Below are positions 59,100 through 64,000 of a DNA stretch of 64,000 nucleotides, one piece after another. A program made the translations under genes and the position numbers. This DNA is from Taenia hydatigena. Its lineage: Eukaryota > Platyhelminthes > Cestoda > Cyclophyllidea > Taeniidae. The notes under the pieces were generated by a model. The model made no database searches. It was given only the letters and a program-made list of their open reading frames with translations, and was not told the DNA's origin. Position 1 is the first letter of the stretch, and every line of letters begins with the position of its first letter. Location: assembly GCA_036345935.2 (NCBI GenBank), contig JADWOT020000732.1:20001-84000 (forward strand), read 5' to 3'.

Positions 59100-59480
59100 C
59101 TGGTTTGCGATGTAAGCGGAGTGGAGGTGAAGAGAGCTACTGAATGCATTCCAACTGTTCAGCTACTTGCCCACCTTGGAGCTGAGAAGTGTTATGGATG
59201 TGCTATAAGTGCCATACTTCTACAGCAGCATATTGCGGAAATGACGAATGGGTCCGATTCAATTTCTGGGCTCATTTAGCCTGTCTGACTAGGCATCACT
59301 ACGTTACTTTTGATAAATTGTTAAAATCGCTTATCAACTGTTGTATCATCTTGATTTTCCGACCACAATAAATGGAATCAAATTTCGTGGCGTCGTCTAT
59401 CCTACTGAAAGGAATTTCGGTTCACGTAGCTGCAGGAATTGTGGGATTCGCCCATTCAAATGCTGGTATTTGAAGGTATT
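59100..59480 (+). pseudogene. PHD-type zinc-finger coding remnant, copy 2 (family G)
   Basis: In one plus-strand frame: CYKCHTSTAAYCGNDEWVRF, NFWAHLACLTRHHYVTF and DKLL, then frame damage. It retains W-x-H-x2-C, which the left copy lost to a stop, but has Phe where the third zinc ligand is expected and is missing the fourth. With copy 1 it suggests a lost PHD finger protein. A third fragment lies at 31010-31160. Confidence 0.45.
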
Positions 59481-59734
59481 TAGAACCTTGCATTTATCCT
59501 GATTCGGTCGCATTTCTGCGATCTTAGAGTGAATTTTTTAGGCAAATGAATGCAAGTAGGAGGTAACGTGTGACGTCATTTGCAACGTAGCAGTTGTTCA
59601 TCAGCAGCAGAAGGCAGAATCTCAGCAGTTTCGCTTATGCTAGTAAAAGTGGAAAATTGTGAAATTTCTCGCTGCTCTCCCCCCTCTACCTTTTTCCACC
59701 TCATTTGACAATCCTTTGCCACTAAAATCTCAAA

Positions 59735-59870
59735 ACGGTAGTTTTGGGAGAAAAATTCACAGTGCTTGTATAAGGAAATGCAGTACATTGACGTGACACT
59801 CGAATCCGCCGCATTTGTTGTCAGCGCTGCCTCAATTTTCACGGAACAAATATTAGTGGAAAAAGTGGTT
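59735..59870 (-). repeat. Decayed mirror of the SINE-like element at 41945-42170
   Basis: attgacgtgacactcgaatc and gccgcatttgttgtcagcgc correspond to the B-box-like end of the left element; the A-box end is barely recognisable. Confidence 0.4.
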
Positions 59871-61320
59871 ACTTTAAATGCATTGCCGAAAACATGTAAA
59901 TTTACGCATTCAAGAAGAATGCAGCAGAATCATAAACGCATGCATCACTCTCGCAAACATCTTCACTGCCACCCTTTTTCATACTACCTTGTTCAATGCA
60001 GTAACATATACGCGCAATTATCTGCAGCCAAGTGCTGTGCGAAGAAATGTGGTGTAATGGCATAGGAACCGACTGTCCAAAATAGCACAAGTATGTAGAG
60101 GAGAACGTAGAAGAATGAAGAGTAACAACGAAGACTAAGGTAAAGTAGAGATGGCTGAAGCGCAGCAAAGTGTGCCAGCGACTCTGGGCGCTTCACTTCT
60201 GTCACATGATGCAGTGTGTACCAACTCAGGTTAACGTAGAATAACCTCGATGGGGTACCTAAACCCCAGGCATCTACGCGCGGTTGTCGCTGACTCTCGT
60301 TCTACTCATGCAAATTACAACTTGAACCTCATCTCACATGGCCACCCACATAATCTATTGCTCCTCTTTTCTGCCATACCATTCCAGCCACTCCCGCCAA
60401 ATCACTAGTAGCATCAGCTTCTTCAATGCTTGTTTAAGTGGTACAACAAGCACGCTTCGTTTGTGGAGAGGAAAGCATCGCCTTCTACAACTGTAAATGC
60501 ATCCTTCGAGGTGTTCACACTGCTTAAGTCGCCGACAAGTTCCTGTGCTTTACTGAGCACTACGATTCGAGGTGATCCCATTGATTCACCGAAATAAACC
60601 AAACGAGAATTCCCATGCTTACACATTTGTGATTTTCCTCTTTTCAATTAATACTAACCTCTAGTAGATTATCAATTTCTTATCTGCAGTCTGCGTGCCT
60701 TTCCTTATTTTGCTCGACGAAGTGGCGCATACCTCTATCTTGTCCATTAGGACTCAGTCCACATTCTTTTTCCCTGCTCATTTGCTGCCCTGCATAGAAC
60801 TTAATGATTAGAGTAACCTAAAAAAGGAAGAGAAATTACTGTTTGCGAGACCAACTCCCGCCTTTTATTTGTATGGGACCATCGAGGTGCGGCTGAGCAC
60901 AAACAATTAGCTGAATGCGTTCATTGAAGCAGCGCTAGCCGAGAAGGGAAGGAATGTATCATCTACATGACTTGTGCTGACAGATCTACTGTAAGTGTTA
61001 TATCACTGCATCAGTGACACGTGAGAATGCGCCTACATCAGGGAATTTGTCTTCACTTATTATTTGTTGCCTTCTGTAAGGTGTGGTCAGTTGAACCTAA
61101 TCGTGGTTGAAGGTTCTAATTCTCACATTTTGACCATTTGCACCTTTTAATTTACCTACTACCTTTTCTTTGACGTTCCATGATTCCATACATTCCATAT
61201 GCTTAATGTTGTATCGGATTGCACCGCATTTTATCTTCGCATTTGAGCCCCTTATCAGTGATTTTACTCATACCCCTCGCTTGGATGTTCATCATCTTAT
61301 GAGGATTGCACGAGACAGTG
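59860..61320 (+). repeat. Composite repeat A-D, plus-strand copy in right arm
   Basis: The A landmarks (ccgaaaacatgtaaattt 59886, gcgcaattatctgcag 60013, tctacgcgcggttgtcgctg 60273, ccttcgaggtgttcacac 60501) are followed by gctgagcacaaacaatta (60893) and the D block (61080-61300). This is the mirror of 20805-22200. Confidence 0.75.
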
Positions 61321-62039
61321 ATTTTTGTTCCTTCCGTGGGCAATTTTGTTGTATTCGTCCACACGAGACTGCGGTTTTCCTTCCTCCTGTAGTCAATTTT
61401 GTAGTTCCTGTCTACACGAGGATGCGCTTTTCGCTCCTTCTCTAAGCGATTTTGTTGCATCGTTGTGCAAGGGCCTGTGACTCTCGTTTTTTCCTTAGGC
61501 CATTTTGATTGGAGTAGAGCTCCCAGAGGAAAAGTGATTGGATTAGCGACTTTATCTACAGGTGATGTTTCCAACCCGACGTATATTAAGCATTGTCAGA
61601 CCTGTTTCAGGGTACAGTAAGGCATGGAGGCAACTGACGGTGAAATAAAAGGGCGCGGAAACTCTTGATAAATAATTGGCATTTTAGACGCTGCAGTACA
61701 AAAATGAGACCAAAAACTGTTCTTACAAACGACTTACGTCATTTGTGACACATTTGTGGTGTTTCGTGAGGTCAATTTCTATCCCATCATGCTACATCCT
61801 TTTGCACTATACTTGATTGCTGATCGTTTCAGTACATGCTACTCCATTGAATAGGGTAATACCAAAGGAAAAGACAGTGACGTCGGTGGTGGAAATGAAT
61901 ACTCCGTCTATGGTGCGATCGGCGATCACACCAAAAAAATAATTGAGTGTAAGTGCATAGAAGTGCGTTTCTTAAAGTGTATCTGTATAGTTTGCATTCA
62001 CAAATGCTTCTTTCAGTCTTTCGAAGAGAACTGATAATT

Positions 62040-62900
62040 CTTTTGTGGCACAAGGGAGTGAAACAAGCAAACTTGAAGGTCAGCCTGCTATGATTTACCA
62101 TGTAGAATGATATGGAACGCGACAACAGTATCTGCTTACTATATTCTGCAAGTGTGGGAGTTCGTAAATTGTCCACATGCCTACGTCAGAGCACCCGGAT
62201 TCCCAATTTTACGGTCTCTCTTCTGTTACTCTACTTAGGAGCTCAAGAGTAATCCAGCCTGTGTCAGTAAGACCCTCCTTTATCAGACTATTACAAGCAC
62301 ATCCCCTTGCCCAAAACTACTGCATTTTTATGAGACTGTGCTGCCACAATCGCATGGCTCTCACATCAAAACAATACTGCTTAGTAGGAAGCTAGGAAGT
62401 TAATTTCAACTAAAAAGTAATCTTCTCCACCATACTAGCATAAGGTATCTTATACTTGCCTACTTTTCGAAAAGTATCAGCTAGAGTGATCAAAAAGGCT
62501 TGACGCAGAGTCAATGATGGCTCATGACTACAAGAGAAGTGACCAGTGCTCTGACGCTGATACGACGGCCTCAAGAGGTCGCATCAGGTATCAGTGGCAG
62601 CTAGTGAGACATGGCAACTCAGGCAGTCCTTTTGACAATTAACGCCATAGTTGACAACTTATAAGTACCAACCATTCGCATAACTTTTCGTTCGACCTCA
62701 AACTTCGTCCGTAGCCGAATTGCTAGCCTACGTGGATATTGCATCGAATTCAGATTGAATAGCTGTCAAAGTTGCAGCAATTATTTGGACAAACAACTGT
62801 CAGCACGATGCTGATTGGTGCATGAGTTGGAAGCACAGCAAGAGGAGGAGGAAGAGTTTAGGGCAGAAACCGAAATATTCGAAAACCGATAAAGCCAGCT
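62040..62900 (-). repeat. Dispersed repeat family B, copy 4
   Basis: Inverted, nearly identical to copy 2 at 19205-20060 and more distant from copies 1 and 3. Confidence 0.85.
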
Positions 62901-63127
62901 CTAAGGAACTTGCTTTTAATAAATTTGAAAGATATTTTAGAGCTACGTAAGGCCTTTCATCCACCAGCCTTTGGTGGCGAAACGCCTTGACTGGAAGGAA
63001 AATGTAGTTTACGACTTCTCTAAGGCATCCCCTTGGAGAAGCGGCTTAGAGCAACGAGGTGTGATCCTGTTCTGCTTACCAGAACAGCATGCTTAGGGAC
63101 CAAATAGTCAACTTTGTTTGACTATTT
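62897..63127. other. Chain of five compact hairpins (mirror copy)
   Basis: The same five stems as at 18980-19210 are conserved in the right arm without visible change, for example agctctaa/ttagagct and aaatagtcaa/ttgactattt. Confidence 0.7.
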
Positions 63128-63513
63128 TTTCATCAATATCACCCTTCTCAATGCTTCTTTGATAACTCTACAGGCAAAAAGCAGTAAGTCGGGCTGATAT
63201 CGAATTTGAAAGTAAGGAAGTTTGATTTGCTGTGTCACAGTGATCACGTTTACGGTAGTCATTCTGCCAAAACCTATTATAGTAGTGGTGCTCATCATAA
63301 TGATCACATCAAGACACATCGGTTCCACTCCAGTTGTAGGTTGTCGAACTTGTGGCCAGTGCATATGCCTTTCATTCGCACCACTTCTTTACCCCGTTCA
63401 TGCTTAAGGCTTTTCCAATTTTGGACTACAAATCGCTGATCTTACACGACAACGATGTTGATGCGCCATGCACCTACCACGCTCCATTCTGCGATCTTGT
63501 CAACGCAAGCACC

Positions 63514-64000
63514 TCAGTATTTGATGGAAACCTAATGGAATGCCGTGGAATTGCATCGAATTGTATCTAAAGCTATGCTAGTGCGCAAACCGGGTAAAAC
63601 TTGTAGCCGCATTTTTTTCTTCTGCAAGCATCTGCTGCCATGAGCATCTAGGTCTCGCAATGCTTCCTATTGGCAAAAAACGGATAGTAAGGGGCAACAA
63701 ATTAAAATAGTGGGTGCTATATGAATTTGCATCAGAATGTGGACTGGCAAAAGGGACCGATTATAAGTGACTACAAGGGCGCGCAAAATAAAACTCGTTT
63801 TCATGCCAGCTAACTTCATTCATAATGAATCAGACTGACTAGCAGAGCGAAGTTGGGGAAAGCAATGGGATGATGGTGTTCATACCCTTCTTGGAAGGAA
63901 TGCTGCAGGTTAATTATTTCCCTATGCTCACTTGACTCAACAAAAACTATGCGAATAATCGTTTGCATACACTGCATGTACCCATAGAAATCCGGACCTT
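63514..64000. other. No gene recognised
   Basis: Sequence after the end of the outer inverted arm. No repeat partner or convincing frame. Confidence 0.35.

Larger units (their letters stand above)
58630..59870 (-). repeat. Diverged outer flank of the inner inverted duplication, right
   Basis: Aligns with the reverse complement of 42030-43259 at about four of five bases, with purine-rich 58860-59080 matching the pyrimidine-rich 42820-43100. Confidence 0.7.
61000..63513 (-). repeat. Outer inverted duplication, right arm
   Basis: Mirror of 18594-21100. It is nearly identical from about 61140 to 63513 and ends sharply inside acgcaagcacct. It contains inverted minisatellite units (61300-61520), repeat C (61567-61767) and repeat B (62040-62900). 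Confidence 0.88.

Noticed and set aside
1..64000. CRISPR array, operons, ribosome binding sites, phage genes
   Set aside because: The sequence is eukaryotic by its histone genes. No regularly spaced identical repeats with unique spacers or bacterial gene layout are present; the 53-bp array at 6 kb has no spacers.

Overview
The window is eukaryotic, from an invertebrate animal. The only clearly intact genes are replication-type core histone genes: H2B twice and a shortened H2A three times. All are intronless, and each H2A is followed by the 16-nt 3' stem-loop typical of metazoan histone mRNAs. H2B reads like flatworm, nematode or lophotrochozoan H2B, but I cannot place the species. The rest is mid-GC, repeat-dense DNA with almost no long open frames, as expected of intergenic sequence in a repeat-rich helminth-like genome.

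Layout. 1-18.3 kb: a copy of a ~0.9 kb dispersed repeat (family B), a minus-strand coding-like frame with one internal stop (1.44-2.16 kb), a ~53-bp minisatellite (6.05-6.9 kb), and a decayed protein kinase pseudogene (8.66-9.67 kb, minus). 18.3-42 kb: a mosaic of dispersed repeats (A, B, C, D, F, H), tRNA-like SINE heads and unassigned sequence. 43.26-49.69 kb: an H2B-H2A unit (plus strand). 49.69-52.2 kb: a spacer with an extra 743-bp H2A block ending at a single N (52205). 52.2-58.6 kb: the same H2B-H2A unit inverted and nearly identical. 58.6-63.5 kb: more diverged inverted copy, then a near-identical inverted copy of 18.6-21 kb. 63.5-64 kb: nothing recognised.

So the right third of the window is a mirror image of two separate left segments: about 49.7 to 42.0 kb, then about 22.2 to 18.6 kb. 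The intervening ~20 kb of the left side is missing from the right. This may be a real inverted duplication with a deletion, or a haplotype or assembly artefact; the lone N inside a duplicated H2A block favours caution.

The most unusual biology is the H2A. It has an intact 114-residue frame but lacks two separate 7-residue blocks: one in the alpha-2 helix that includes an acidic-patch glutamate, and one in the docking domain that includes the VTIAQ strand. A second acidic-patch glutamate is substituted. This resembles, in kind, the short H2A variants known from mammalian germ line. It could be an independent short H2A, or a degenerate histone spread by duplication. The second notable item is a run of five compact hairpins in ~230 bp, present in both outer arms.
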